Assembly (NCBI GenBank): GCA_001942415.1
Contig: MKJX01000250.1
Span: 48,392 to 112,391 of the forward strand
DNA from: Pseudonocardia sp. CNS-139
Lineage (GTDB): Bacteria; Actinomycetota; Actinomycetes; Mycobacteriales; Pseudonocardiaceae
Length of the DNA: 64,000 bases
Direction of reading: 5' to 3'
Part shown: piece by piece, positions 9,706 through 18,331 of the stretch
Numbering within the stretch: position 1 is the stretch's first letter
How the letters are laid out: each line of letters starts with the position of its first letter
Position numbers and translations under genes: made by a program
The notes under the pieces: generated by a model
The model's database searches: none
Seen by the model: only the letters and a program-made list of their open reading frames with translations
Told to the model about the DNA's origin: nothing

Positions 9706-11533
9706 GCCGCACCTCCGGTGGGCTCGGTCGCGGTGGCTTCGTGGGCGCGCCACATGCGCGCGTACAGGCCGTCGGCTTCCAGCAGGTCGGCGTGCCGCCC
9801 GGACTCGGCGACGGCGCCGCCGTCGAGCACGACGATGCGGTCGGCGCCGGCGATCGAGTGCAGCCGGTGCGCGATCACCAGCAGCGTGCGGCCGCTCGCC
9901 AGCTCCGACAGGGCGTCCTGGATGGCGGCCTCCGACTCCGGGTCGGCGAACGCGGTGGCCTCGTCGAGCACGAGCAGCGGGGTGTCGGCCAGCAGCGCCC
10001 GGGCGATCGCGACGCGCTGGGCCTCGCCGCCGGAGAAGGCGGCGTCCTCGCCGACCACGGAGTCGTAGCCGCGGGGCAGCTCGGTGATCCGGTCGTGGAT
10101 CCGGGCCGCCCGCGCGGCGGCGGTGACGTCGTCGTCGCCCGCCCCGGGACGGCCGAGGCGGATGTTGTCGGCGACGGAGCCGTGCACCAGCGCGACGTCC
10201 TGGAGCACGAACCCGACCGTGCGGTACAGGCGCTCCGGTGCGATGTCGCGGACGTCGACGCCGCCGATGCGCACGGCGCCGCCCGTGACGTCGTGGAACC
10301 GCGGGAGCAGCGTGGCGAGCGTCGACTTGCCGGAGCCGGACGGGCCGACCAGCGCCGTGACGGTGCCGGGTTCGAGCCGCAGCGACACGTCGCGCAGCAC
10401 GTCGGTGGTGCCGTCGTAGCTGAAGCGGACCGCGTCGAACTCGGCGGCGTGGCCGTCCGGGACGCGTGGCTCCGCCGCCACCGGCAGCACCGGCGTGTGC
10501 AGCAGGTCGTGGATGCGCAGCGCGGCGGCGGCCGCCGTGCGCCGGGACTGGGCGCCGAAGCCCAGCGCCAGGACGGTGGTGGGCACGACCATGGCGATCA
10601 GCACCTCGGTCATCGCCTCCGCCGGGGTGACCCAGCCCTGGGAGACGAACCAGATGCCGCCCCCGAGGCTGATCACGCCGACGACCGGGGCCGACAGCGC
10701 CATCGTGCTCACGGCCTCGACCGACAGCATCGGGCGCACCCAGTCGCCGTAGAAGACGGCGAACTCGTCGGCGGCCCGGCGGTAGGCCTCGTGCGCGCGC
10801 CGGGCCCGGCCGAACGCCTTCACCACCGCGATGCCGCTCACGAACTCGACGACCGCGGCGCTGATCCGGGCGAACCCGGAGTTCATCTGCTCCATCTTCT
10901 CCTGGTAGCCGCGCATCATCCACGCGTACGCGGCGGCGTAGAACGGCAGCGTGCCGACCGCCAGCAGGCCCAGGCGCCAGTCCAGCCAGAACAGGTAACC
11001 CAGCCCGCCGAGCGGCAGCACCACGGCCGCCGTCATCTCCACCGAGTGGTGCGCGACGAGATGGTGCAGGTCGCCGACGTCGTTCTGGGCCGCCTTGCGC
11101 ACGAGCCCCGAGGAGTTGGCCGAGAACCAGCCGAGCGGCACCCGCCCGAGCCGCTGCACCATGCGCAGCCGCAGGTCGGCCTGCAGCCGCACGTCGGCGA
11201 AGTGGGTGATCCCGAGCGCGACCCCCGAGAGCAGCCCGCGCAGCCCCAGCCCGGCCACGACCAGCCACACGATCCCCACGAGCCCGCCCGGGTCCGCGCC
11301 GCCGGGCGCCAGCAGCACGTCGGCGAGCCACCCGAGCGCCACGAACGGCACGAGCCCGGCCAGCGCGCCGAGGCGCCGAGCAGCATCGCCAGCCACGTCA
11401 CCCCGCGGACCGGCCTGGTCAGCTCGGCGAGCGCCGCGGCCTCGCGGCGGGCGGCACCCCGCTCCCCGTCCGCGGTGCTCACGGGTGCTTCGCGCGGGCG
11501 CTGTGTCATCGACTCGCTCGCAAGCTCGCTCAT
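9702..11533 (-). CDS. ABC half-transporter (permease + ATPase), siderophore-uptake type, first subunit (frameshifted)
   Basis: The restored protein is about 610 residues. It starts with MSELASESMTQRP at an ATG that overlaps the stop of the binding-protein gene (ATGA). The permease helices precede an ATPase domain with Walker A GPSGSGKST, a non-standard signature FSGGEAQRV and Walker B VLDEATAFADPESE. The AFADPE form after Walker B is typical, as far as I recall, of the YbtP/Q-IrtA/B siderophore group. A frame change near 11375, close to the first helix, hides the true N-terminus. It is the middle gene of the three-gene iron operon. Confidence 0.8.
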
Positions 11534-12552
11534 CGGGCGGCCGCCTCGAGCGCGGCCATGCGGGCGGCGGCGTCGGCGGGCGTCCCGAGGGCCGTGCCGC
11601 CGCCGGCGAGCGTCGCGAGGTCGTCCAGCAGCCACCAGGTCGCGAGCGCCGTGCCGCCCGACCACATCTCCCCGTTGGCGCGGGCCGTGCGCCCGTCCCG
11701 GACGGCGGGCAGCGACCCGAACGTCGGGACGGCGGCCACCGCGTCCGCGTCGTAGATCGAGCCGTCGAGCACCACGACGACGTCGGCGTCGTGGCCGCCG
11801 AGGGTCTCCGGCGACACCGGCACGGTCGACGCCGACGCGCCCGAAGCGGCGGCGAGCTCCGGCTGCGGCCGGCCGAACCCCGCGGCGGCGAGAACCTGCG
11901 AGCCGGGGTTCGGCGGCGCGGGGCTGTAGAGCAGGTTCTGGAAGCTCCCGAGCACGGAGATCGAGTGCACCGGCTCCGCCGGGTCGGCGGCGAGGTCCGC
12001 GACGCGCCGGTCGAGCGCGGCGAGCGTGCGCCCGACGCTGTCGTCGCGGTCGAAGGCGCGTCCGACCAGTTCGAGGGGCGCGCGCCAGGGTCCCTCGAAC
12101 GGCACGACCACCGTCGGGGCGATGCGCGACAGCTCCGGGTACGTGCGGTCGAGCGCCGCCCCGGACGACGTCAGCACCACGACGTCGGGCCTGGTGGCGG
12201 CGATGGCCTCCAGGTCGGGCGAGACGATCATCGTGGGGGCCGGCGTGACGTCGATGCCGCGCGCGGCCAGCACCTCGGCCCCCACCTCCGAACTGAGCCC
12301 GCCGAACACCGCGACCGGCTCGATCCCGGCCGTCAGGAGGTTGAGCGCGGCGTACTCGTCGAGTGCGACGACGCGGTCCGGCACGACCGGCACCTCGACC
12401 TCGCCCCGCTCGTGGGTGACGGTGCGCGTGCCGGGTGCGGGATCCCCGGGGGACGCGGGGGCGGCCGGGGCCGCGCAGCCGGCGAGGGCGAACACCGCGG
12501 CGACGAGCAGCGCGGATCGGACCCGGAAGAGGCGGGAGGGGAGCATGGACAC
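11530..12552 (-). CDS. Ferric-siderophore-binding lipoprotein
   Basis: The 340-residue protein has a lipoprotein signal (RSALLVAAVFALAGC, lipobox LAGC) and the two-lobed periplasmic-binding (FecB/FepB) fold. Typical pieces are VPDRVVALDEYAALNLL, PDLEAIAATRPDVVV and a C-terminal GEMWSGGTALATWWLLDDL. It would catch iron-loaded siderophore outside the membrane and hand it to the two ABC half-transporters. The GTG at 12552 or, more simply, the ATG at 12546 is the start. The candidate iron box begins 11 bases upstream of the GTG, so iron repression by an IdeR/DtxR-type protein is likely. Confidence 0.85.
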   Translation of the reverse strand: MSMLPSRLFRVRSALLVAAVFALAGCAAPAAPASPGDPAPGTRTVTHERGEVEVPVVPDRVVALDEYAALNLLTAGIEPVAVFGGLSSEVGAEVLAARGIDVTPAPTMIVSPDLEAIAATRPDVVVLTSSGAALDRTYPELSRIAPTVVVPFEGPWRAPLELVGRAFDRDDSVGRTLAALDRRVADLAADPAEPVHSISVLGSFQNLLYSPAPPNPGSQVLAAAGFGRPQPELAAASGASASTVPVSPETLGGHDADVVVVLDGSIYDADAVAAVPTFGSLPAVRDGRTARANGEMWSGGTALATWWLLDDLATLAGGGTALGTPADAAARMAALEAAAR

Positions 12553-12562
12553 GCACCTGAGA

Positions 12563-12581
12563 TGAGGGAAGCCTTACTAAT
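12563..12581 (-). promoter_or_regulatory. Candidate IdeR/DtxR iron box
   Basis: Read on the minus strand the site is ATTAGTAAGGCTTCCCTCA. Its core GTAAGGCTTCCCT differs by one base from GTAAGGCTTACCT, a common form of the actinobacterial iron box. It sits directly in front of the siderophore-binding protein gene, where repression in iron-replete cells would be expected. The match is by eye; no score was computed. Confidence 0.6.
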
Positions 12582-12601
12582 TTCCCAGAGTCTGTGGGAA
12601 A
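12581..12601. promoter_or_regulatory. Perfect 7-bp-arm palindrome, likely TetR operator
   Basis: TTTCCCA (12581-12587) and TGGGAAA (12595-12601) are perfect inverted arms around a 7-bp spacer. The site touches the iron box and lies 41 bp before the TetR start. Length and symmetry fit a TetR-dimer operator. One repressor bound here could control both its own gene and the siderophore operon. Confidence 0.55.
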
Positions 12602-12642
12602 CGGAGGGCCCGGTCAAGGCATTCGTCGGGGACAATGCGGGT

Positions 12643-13250
12643 GTGGCCCTGTTCGATCCGCGCCGGCGCCGGGGCGGCCCGCCGTCGTCGACCGCCACCG
12701 GGTCGGCACCGCCGCGCTGGAGATCGGCGCGGACACCGCGACGCTCAGCGCCGTCGCGCGCCACCTCGGGGTGCACCACACCACGCTCTACGGGCACGTC
12801 ACCGACCGCGCGGACCTGGCCGCGGCCGCCGCCGACGTGCTCGCGCACGGCGCGGCGTGGCCGGCGCCGGACCTGGAGTGGCGGCTGCTGCTCACCGCGG
12901 TGGGCGAGACGTTCTGGGAGATGTTCGAGCGCTACCCCGGAGCCGCCGAGCTGATCCGCTCCCTCCCGGCGCCGCCGGAGGCGGCCGTCCGCCGGTTCGC
13001 GGCGCTGCGGGACGCGCTGGTCGCGCAGGGGTTCGCGGCGGACGACGCGCTGCTCGCCCTGGACATCGTGGCCGACCTCGTCATCGACACCGCGGCGGGC
13101 CTGGAGCGGCTGGACCGGGACGCCCAGGTCCGGGCGTGGGCGGCCGCCGCGCCGGAGATCGCGGAGGCGGTCACCGCCCGCCGCGGCTGGTACGACCGCA
13201 AGCTCGCGATCGTGCTCGACGGCCTCGCCGTCCGCCGGTCGGCGCGGTAG
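12643..13250 (+). CDS. TetR-family regulator (frameshifted near the N-terminus)
   Basis: The restored protein is about 202 residues, starting VALFDPRRRRG at a GTG. The helix-turn-helix is seen in TLSAVARHLGVHHTTLYGHV (about 35-54), followed by a helical ligand domain. One base seems lost near 12678; without it the N-terminal DPRRRRGRPAVVDRHRV becomes continuous. GACAAT lies 6 bases before the GTG, so the mRNA may be leaderless. It is divergent from the siderophore operon and shares its control region, which holds a perfect palindrome; local regulation is therefore likely. The ligand is unknown. Confidence 0.75.
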
Positions 13251-13269
13251 CCGGTCGAGCCGGGACGGC

Positions 13270-13614
13270 TCAGTCGGCCGGGCCACCGCCGACGCCGACC
13301 TCGTTGCCGTCCGGGTCGCGGTAGAGGGCCTTGCGCACGCCGTTGCCGTACGTCTCGCGCTCCTCGGGGTGGACGCCGCGCCCGCCCGCGGCGGCGACGA
13401 ACCCGTCGAGGTCGCCGAGGAACAGCGTGACCTCGGACCGCCCGGCGCGCTCGGGCTGCAGCCGCACGTACACGTGCCGGTGCTCGGCCAGCGTCCAGAC
13501 GCGCTCGACGTCGTTCGGCTCGAACGTCTCGACCTCGCCGAAGAGCCGGTCGAACCACGCGACGGCCCGCGGCAGGTCGCTCACCGCGACACCGGCGAAC
13601 AGATCGACATCCAT
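13270..13614 (-). CDS. VOC (glyoxalase/bleomycin-resistance) family protein
   Basis: This 114-residue single-domain VOC protein has FAGVAVSDLPRAVAWFDRLFG at the start, cut to the usual first beta-alpha-beta unit, and YRDPDGNEVGVGG at the end. The final Glu lies where the family binds metal. ATG at 13614 follows GGAGG by 5 bases, which decides against the in-frame GTG at 13626. Members bind or isomerise small molecules, so the function cannot be assigned. It is convergent with the TetR gene. Confidence 0.75.
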   Translation of the reverse strand: MDVDLFAGVAVSDLPRAVAWFDRLFGEVETFEPNDVERVWTLAEHRHVYVRLQPERAGRSEVTLFLGDLDGFVAAAGGRGVHPEERETYGNGVRKALYRDPDGNEVGVGGGPAD

Positions 13615-13719
13615 GCGTTCCTCCACGGGACCTGTGACCCGGCCGCGGCACGGAACTCATCGGTCGTTCGTCGCGTTCCGCAACGCCGGACCGCGGGCTA
13701 GCCTCGGGCGAGCCGGCAA

Positions 13720-13762
13720 CTCCGCATCTGCGGAGAAATGCCGCCACTGACGACGCATCTGC
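13720..13762. promoter_or_regulatory. Paired GCATCTGC sites upstream of the aldehyde dehydrogenase
   Basis: CTCCGCATCTGCGGAG (13720-13735) is a perfect inverted repeat with a 2-base centre. Its core GCATCTGC recurs at 13755-13762, 31 bp downstream, or about three helical turns. Both lie 34-76 bp before the ATG at 13796. The arrangement suits two dimers of one regulator, for example of IclR type, but no such regulator gene is adjacent. Confidence 0.4.
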
Positions 13763-13795
13763 AACGGAGCAGTTCCCGGCGAGAGGCGAGTACAC

Positions 13796-15283
13796 ATGAG
13801 CGTGACCAAGGAGACGCGGGCCCTGCTGAGCGCCCCCGACCGCTTCTACATCGGTGGCGAGTGGGTCACCCCGTCCTCGGACGCCACGATCGAGGTCGTC
13901 GAGCCGGCCACCGAGGAGCTGTTCCTCCGGGTCGCCGAGGCGCAGGCGCCGGACATCGACCGGGCGGTGACGGCCGCGCGCACGGCGTTCGACTCCGGGC
14001 CGTGGCCGATGCTCAGCCACGCCGAGCGGGCCGGGTACCTGCGAGCGATCGCGGCCGGCCTGCGCGAGCGGGCGGCCGACGCCAGCCAGATCTGGCCCCG
14101 CGAGTCCGGCGTGCTCTTCCCGATCGCCCAGGCCGGGATGTCGCGGATCCCGAACGTCTACGAGTTCTACGCCGGACTGGCCGACGACTACCCGTTCGAG
14201 GAGCGCGCGCAGCCGACGGGCGGCGGGGCGTTCGGGCTGATCGTGCGCGAGCCGGTCGGCACGGTCGCGGCGATCATCCCGTGGAACGCGCCGATGTCGC
14301 TCATCGCCTACAAGGTCGCGCCCGCGCTGCTGGCCGGCTGCACGATCGTGCTGAAGGCGTCTCCCGAGGCGCCCGGCGCCGCGTACCTGGTGGCGGAGGT
14401 GGCCGCGGCCGTCGGCCTGCCGGCCGGGGTGCTCAACGTGGTGACCGCGGACCGCGAGGTCTCCGAGCTGCTCGTCCGTGACCCGCGCATCGACAAGATC
14501 GCGTTCACCGGGTCCACCGCCGCCGGCCGGAGGATCGCCGCCATCTGCGGCGACCGGATCGCCCGGTACACGCTGGAGCTGGGCGGCAAGTCGGCGGCGG
14601 TGATCCTCGACGACATGGACATCGCGCAGGCGGCGGCCACCCTGTCGCAGGCGGAGTGCTTCCTGTCCGGGCAGGTGTGCTCGTCGCTGACCCGGATCGT
14701 CGTCAGCCGGTCCCGCCACGACGAGCTGGTCGAGGCGCTTGCGTCCACGTTCTCCCAGGTCAGGGTCGGTGACCCGTTCGGTGACGGCGTGCAGATGGGG
14801 CCGCTGGCCATGCGTCGCCAGCGCGACCGCGTGGAGGGCTACATCGCCAAGGGCGTCGAGGAGGGCGCCACGCTGGCGACCGGCGGCGGGCGGCCCAAGG
14901 ACCTCGACCGCGGCTGGTTCATCGAGCCGACCGTGTTCGGCGACGTCGAGAACTCCTCCACGATCGCCCGCGAGGAGATCTTCGGGCCGGTGCTGTCGGT
15001 CATCCCGGCCGCCGACGAGGAGCAGGCCGTCGAGATCGCCAACGACACCATCTACGGCCTGAACGCCTCCGTCTTCACCCACGATGTCGACCGGGCCCGC
15101 CAGGTCGCCCGCCGGCTGCGGTCGGGCACGGTCGGCCACAACGCGATGCGCACCGACTTCGGTGTGGCCTTCGGCGGGTTCAAGCAGTCCGGCATCGGGC
15201 GCGAGGGCGGCCGCGAGGGCGTGGCACCCTACCTGGAGACCAAGACCGTGATCCTCAACGAGGTGCCCGAGGCGTACCGCTGA
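13796..15283 (+). CDS. NAD(P)-dependent aldehyde dehydrogenase
   Basis: The intact 495-residue enzyme is of normal family length. The cofactor site is seen in IIPWNAPMS and FTGSTAAGRRI, the general-base Glu in LELGGKSAAV, and the catalytic Cys in SGQVCSSLTR. The C-terminal oligomerisation region includes FGGFKQSGIGREGG. It oxidises an aldehyde to the acid in the cytoplasm; the substrate is not evident. A GAGAGGCGAG purine stretch precedes the ATG. The small gamma-glutamylcyclotransferase-like gene follows after two bases, so they share an mRNA. Confidence 0.9.
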   Translation: MSVTKETRALLSAPDRFYIGGEWVTPSSDATIEVVEPATEELFLRVAEAQAPDIDRAVTAARTAFDSGPWPMLSHAERAGYLRAIAAGLRERAADASQIWPRESGVLFPIAQAGMSRIPNVYEFYAGLADDYPFEERAQPTGGGAFGLIVREPVGTVAAIIPWNAPMSLIAYKVAPALLAGCTIVLKASPEAPGAAYLVAEVAAAVGLPAGVLNVVTADREVSELLVRDPRIDKIAFTGSTAAGRRIAAICGDRIARYTLELGGKSAAVILDDMDIAQAAATLSQAECFLSGQVCSSLTRIVVSRSRHDELVEALASTFSQVRVGDPFGDGVQMGPLAMRRQRDRVEGYIAKGVEEGATLATGGGRPKDLDRGWFIEPTVFGDVENSSTIAREEIFGPVLSVIPAADEEQAVEIANDTIYGLNASVFTHDVDRARQVARRLRSGTVGHNAMRTDFGVAFGGFKQSGIGREGGREGVAPYLETKTVILNEVPEAYR

Positions 15284-15285
15284 CC

Positions 15286-15644
15286 GTGAGCGACGAGATC
15301 CTCTTCTCCTACGGCACGCTGCGCCAGCCCGAGGTGCAGCGGGCCGTCTTCGGCCGGGTGCTCGACGGGTGGGCGGACGCCGTGGCCGGCTACACGGCGG
15401 AGACGCTCGTGATCACCGACCCGGCCGTTGTCGCGACGAGCGGCAGCGACCGGCACCCCGTGCTGCGGCCCGCCGCGGACCCGGGCGCGACGGTGCCGGG
15501 CACCGCCTTCCGGGTCGGTCCCGCCGACCTGGCGGCGGCCGACCGCTACGAGGGGCCGACTACGCGCGGGTCCGGGTGCCGCTGCGGTCCGGGCCGCAGG
15601 CGTGGGTCTACGTGTTCGACGAGAACCGGGCGGCGGGGCGCTAG
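15286..15644 (+). CDS. Gamma-glutamylcyclotransferase-like (AIG2) protein (frameshifted)
   Basis: The restored protein is about 119 residues and begins with the family mark LFSYGTLRQPEVQ. The acidic catalytic region is DRYEG, and the tail contains AWVYVFDENR. A base is lost near 15556, where DRYEGPTTR should run into DYARVRVPL. Such enzymes release 5-oxoproline from gamma-glutamyl amines or act on related amides. GTG at 15286 lies two bases after the dehydrogenase stop. Confidence 0.7.
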
Positions 15645-15711
15645 GGGCGACACGGCGTTCACCGCGAGGTCGTGCTGATCCGCCCACCGTGCGCCGGCTG
15701 CGCAAGGAGCG

Positions 15712-16535
15712 GTGAAACGCGGGAGCCGCTGCCGGCCACTCACGGTCGTGACGATCAGGACGATCAGACCGATGACGACCGGCGGGGAGGTGGCGGGATT
15801 GTCGGGGCCTCCGGTGGGGGACCACGAGCTGTGGGAGCTCGCGAGAACGGGCGACCGTGAGGCGTTCACGGCGCTGTACCACCGGCACGCCGATGCCGTG
15901 TGGAGCCATGCCCACCGGCTCACGGGGTCCGGCAGCGCCGCCGAGGACGTGCTGGCCGCGACCTTCCTGACCGCGTGGCGCCGGCGTGGGTCCGTGCGGT
16001 TCGTCGCCGAGTCGGCCCGGCCGTGGCTGCTCGCGGTGGCCGGCAACGAGGCCCGCACCGAATGGCGGCGCACGGCCCGGCACCGGCGGCTGTTCCAGCG
16101 GCTGGGGTGGCTGGGGGCCGCGCCGGTCGTGGACGACCACGCGGAGGCGGTCGTCGCGTCGCTCGACGACCGGCGCCGCGTCGACGCCGCGCTAGGGGGC
16201 GTCCGGCGGATCTCCGATCGCGATAGCCGCGCCCAGGCGGCCCCTGGCGACACCGCCGGATCGCCCGAATACGCCCGGTATGAGGACGATCCGGCGGCGC
16301 CGCCAGGAACCACCTGCATCACGGCTCTCATCGACCAAGACCCACCGGACACCCCCTAGCCGCGATCGCCGAACTGCCGGCGACCCAGCGGGAGGCGGTG
16401 GCGCTGTGCCTGGTCGCCGGGCTGTCCCAGGCGGACGCCGCCCGCGCGCTGGGCATTCCGGAGGCGACGCTGCGCTCGCGCATCTTCCGGGCCAGGGCAC
16501 AACTGCGCGACACGCTCGCGGAGGAGATCGGATGA
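15712..16535 (+). pseudogene. ECF sigma-70 factor interrupted by a palindromic insertion element
   Basis: The sigma-2 domain is intact in the first part (ELARTGDREAFTALYHRHAD, then SAAEDVLAATFLTAWRR). The sigma-4 domain is intact in the last part (IAELPATQREAVAL, then LSQADAARALGIPEATLRSR). A palindromic element (16192-16359) separates them and ends the first reading frame. Removing the element plus one copy of its target repeat rejoins the frames exactly as VDAALAAIAELPATQ, giving about 219 residues (199 from the ATG at 15772). The first part alone lacks promoter -35 recognition, so the factor is probably inactive. The stop overlaps the ATG of the downstream membrane protein (ATGA), the usual sigma/anti-sigma layout. 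Confidence 0.85.
16192..16359. mobile_element. Palindromic MITE-like element with CTAG target duplication
   Basis: The ends are CTAGGGGGCGTCCGG and, inverted, CTAGGGGGTGTCCGG. Nearly the whole length is self-complementary: the centre contains CCTGGCGACACCGCCGGATC facing an inverted GATCCGGCGGCGCCGCCAGG. The transcript or single strand could therefore fold into one long hairpin. CTAG at each end is best read as a 4-bp target duplication, leaving a 160-bp element starting with GGGGG. Four-base YTAR duplications are typical of the IS5 group (family knowledge). An alternative reading is a CCGCG 5-bp duplication (16187-16191 and 16360-16364). No transposase is encoded and no second copy was found in the window. 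Confidence 0.8.
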
Positions 16536-17303
16536 ACCACCACGACCACGATCGCGACCTTCGGCTCGGCTCGTCGGACGCGCCGCCGCTGCCCCCCGAG
16601 GTGCGTGAGCGGGCGCTGCGCACCGTGCTCGCCGGGATCGAGGCACCGCGCCAGCGCCGGGCCGGTCCGCTCGCCGCCGCAGCCGCCGTTGTCGCGGTGA
16701 CGGCGGTCGCGGCCGCCCACACGCTGCCCGGCAACGGTGTCCCGGGAGATCCGGCCGGCCTCGACCAGCTCGCCCCCGCCGACTCCCCGGCGCCCGTCTC
16801 GCCTGCGCCGGTCTCTCCGGCGCCGCCGATCACCACAGGGGACCCCGTGACCGACGAAGCCCTGCTGCGCTGCGCCGACGCGGTACACGCCGACGGGCGC
16901 GCCGACGACTACCCGCCGACCGGCCAGTGGCACGTCAGCGACGTGCTTCTCAGCTCCGCGGGCGGCCTGGACACCGCCATCGCGATCAACGACGCCTTCG
17001 CCTGCTTCGTCGGGCAGCGCGAGGTCTACGTGACCGCCGGGCGGGGCGCCCGGCCGGAACGGCGTCACTGGCCTGGCTCACCCCGGCCCAGCTGGTCGTG
17101 CTCAACCCGGAACGGGAGCCGGTCACGCTGGTCCCCGCGGCGGCCGCGGTGGTCCTCCCGGCGACCCGGCCGCCCCCGTCCAGATCCTCGGCTTCGGGGT
17201 GTCCGGGGTGGACACCGCCAACTACCGGATCACCGTGGGCGACTCCTACCGCGGGCCGATCCCCGACCCCGTTCCCGTCGCGGTCATCGTCCAGGACCGG
17301 TAG
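16532..17303 (+). CDS. Single-pass membrane protein, probable anti-sigma partner (two frameshifts)
   Basis: The restored protein is about 257 residues. It has a short His/Asp-rich N-terminus (MNHHDHDRDLRL), a cytoplasmic helix (PPEVRERALRTVLAGIE), one membrane helix (about 45-65) and a Pro/Ala-rich external linker (SPAPVSPAPVSPAP). A secreted domain ends VIVQDR. Two lost bases, near 17050 and 17165, split the external domain. Position and the ATGA overlap with the sigma gene suggest that the N-terminus holds the sigma factor at the membrane. No zinc-binding HxxxCxxC motif of classical anti-sigma factors is seen, so this role is inferred from context. Confidence 0.6.
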
Positions 17304-17311
17304 CCGGCGGG

Positions 17312-18331
17312 TCAGGCGTCGAGCCACTCCCGCACCGCGGCGCGAAGGAACGCCAGGTCCGCCGGGATGTCGCGCGGGTTGCCCGCGCGGTGTCCCCAGA
17401 TGCTCGGGATCGGCCGCAGCTCGCCCGTGCGCAGGTGCGCCAGCTCGGCGGCGTTGTCCTCGACGCGGAAGTACAGGTCGGTCTCGCCGGGCAGCAGCAG
17501 CACCCGCGCCGTGATCGCGCCGAGCGCCGCGGCGAGGTCGCCGCCGTAGCGGTCGTTGGCGGAGATGTCGGCCTCCTGCCACGTCACCGCCTGCGCGTAC
17601 AGGTTCGCCGCGCGCCGCTTGCCGAACGAGCCCTCCCAGTCCTGCTCGATGAACGAGCCCAGGTCCGGGTGCCCGAGCGCGGAGCGGTAGAGCCCCGCGC
17701 GGTAGAACTCCTGGCTCAGTCCCCACGCCGCGTACACGTGCGCGAACGCCTTCACCGCCGCCACCGGCTCGGCCGAGAACCGTCCGCCGCCGAGGTGCTC
17801 CGGCGCGGCCTCCAGGATGCGCAGCAGCCCGGAGAGGAACACGCGGTTGTGCACGGCGGTGCGCGCGCTCCCGCAGACGACGATCGCCCGCTCGACGAGG
17901 TCCGGGAAGAGCGCAGCCCAGTGGTAGGCCTGGATCGCGCCCATCGAGAACCCGTACGCCGCGGCCACCCTCTCGACGCCGAAGCGCTCGGTGAGCAGCC
18001 GGTGCTGGGCCTGCACGTTGTCCCACGCCGTGACGACGGCGGGGAACTGCGGGTCGTCCGCCGCACTCGACGAGAGCCCGCCTGCGAACATGTCCGGCAC
18101 CACGACGAACCACCGCGTCGGGTCGAGCACCCCGTCCGGCCCGACGAGCCAGGCGAGGTCGTCGTGCTGTGCCGTGTAGCTGCACGGGTAGACGATCACG
18201 TTGTCCCGCGCGGCGTTCAGCGTGCCGTGGGTCTGGTAGGCCAGCTTGGCCTGCCGGACGACGCCGCCGCGCTGCACCTGCAGGTCACCGAGCGCGAACA
18301 CGCCCTCCTCGGTCGGCCACCCGGCACTCAT
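17312..18331 (-). CDS. Alpha/beta hydrolase of the homoserine O-acetyltransferase (MetX-like) family
   Basis: The protein has 339 residues. The nucleophile elbow is YGFSMGAIQAYHWA (Ser near residue 128), the Asp is likely in LLPGETDLYF, and the His is in IPSIWGHRAGNP. The GFSMGAIQAYHWA form is found in MetX-like proteins that act as amide or ester hydrolases in catabolic clusters rather than in methionine synthesis. It is the last gene of the ABC transporter/formamidase operon, overlapping the formamidase stop (ATGA), which favours a hydrolytic role on the imported compound or its product (inference). Confidence 0.75.
   Translation of the reverse strand: MSAGWPTEEGVFALGDLQVQRGGVVRQAKLAYQTHGTLNAARDNVIVYPCSYTAQHDDLAWLVGPDGVLDPTRWFVVVPDMFAGGLSSSAADDPQFPAVVTAWDNVQAQHRLLTERFGVERVAAAYGFSMGAIQAYHWAALFPDLVERAIVVCGSARTAVHNRVFLSGLLRILEAAPEHLGGGRFSAEPVAAVKAFAHVYAAWGLSQEFYRAGLYRSALGHPDLGSFIEQDWEGSFGKRRAANLYAQAVTWQEADISANDRYGGDLAAALGAITARVLLLPGETDLYFRVEDNAAELAHLRTGELRPIPSIWGHRAGNPRDIPADLAFLRAAVREWLDA

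Noticed and set aside
16187..16364. CCGCG as the 5-bp target duplication of the palindromic element
   Set aside because: It also restores the frame, but CTAG at both ends gives the more natural sigma sequence (DAALAAIAELP) and fits a known target preference; kept as an alternative.
17312..18331. Methionine biosynthesis homoserine O-acetyltransferase
   Set aside because: Family resemblance is real, but the gene is the last member of an amide import and hydrolysis operon, so a biosynthetic role is not supported.
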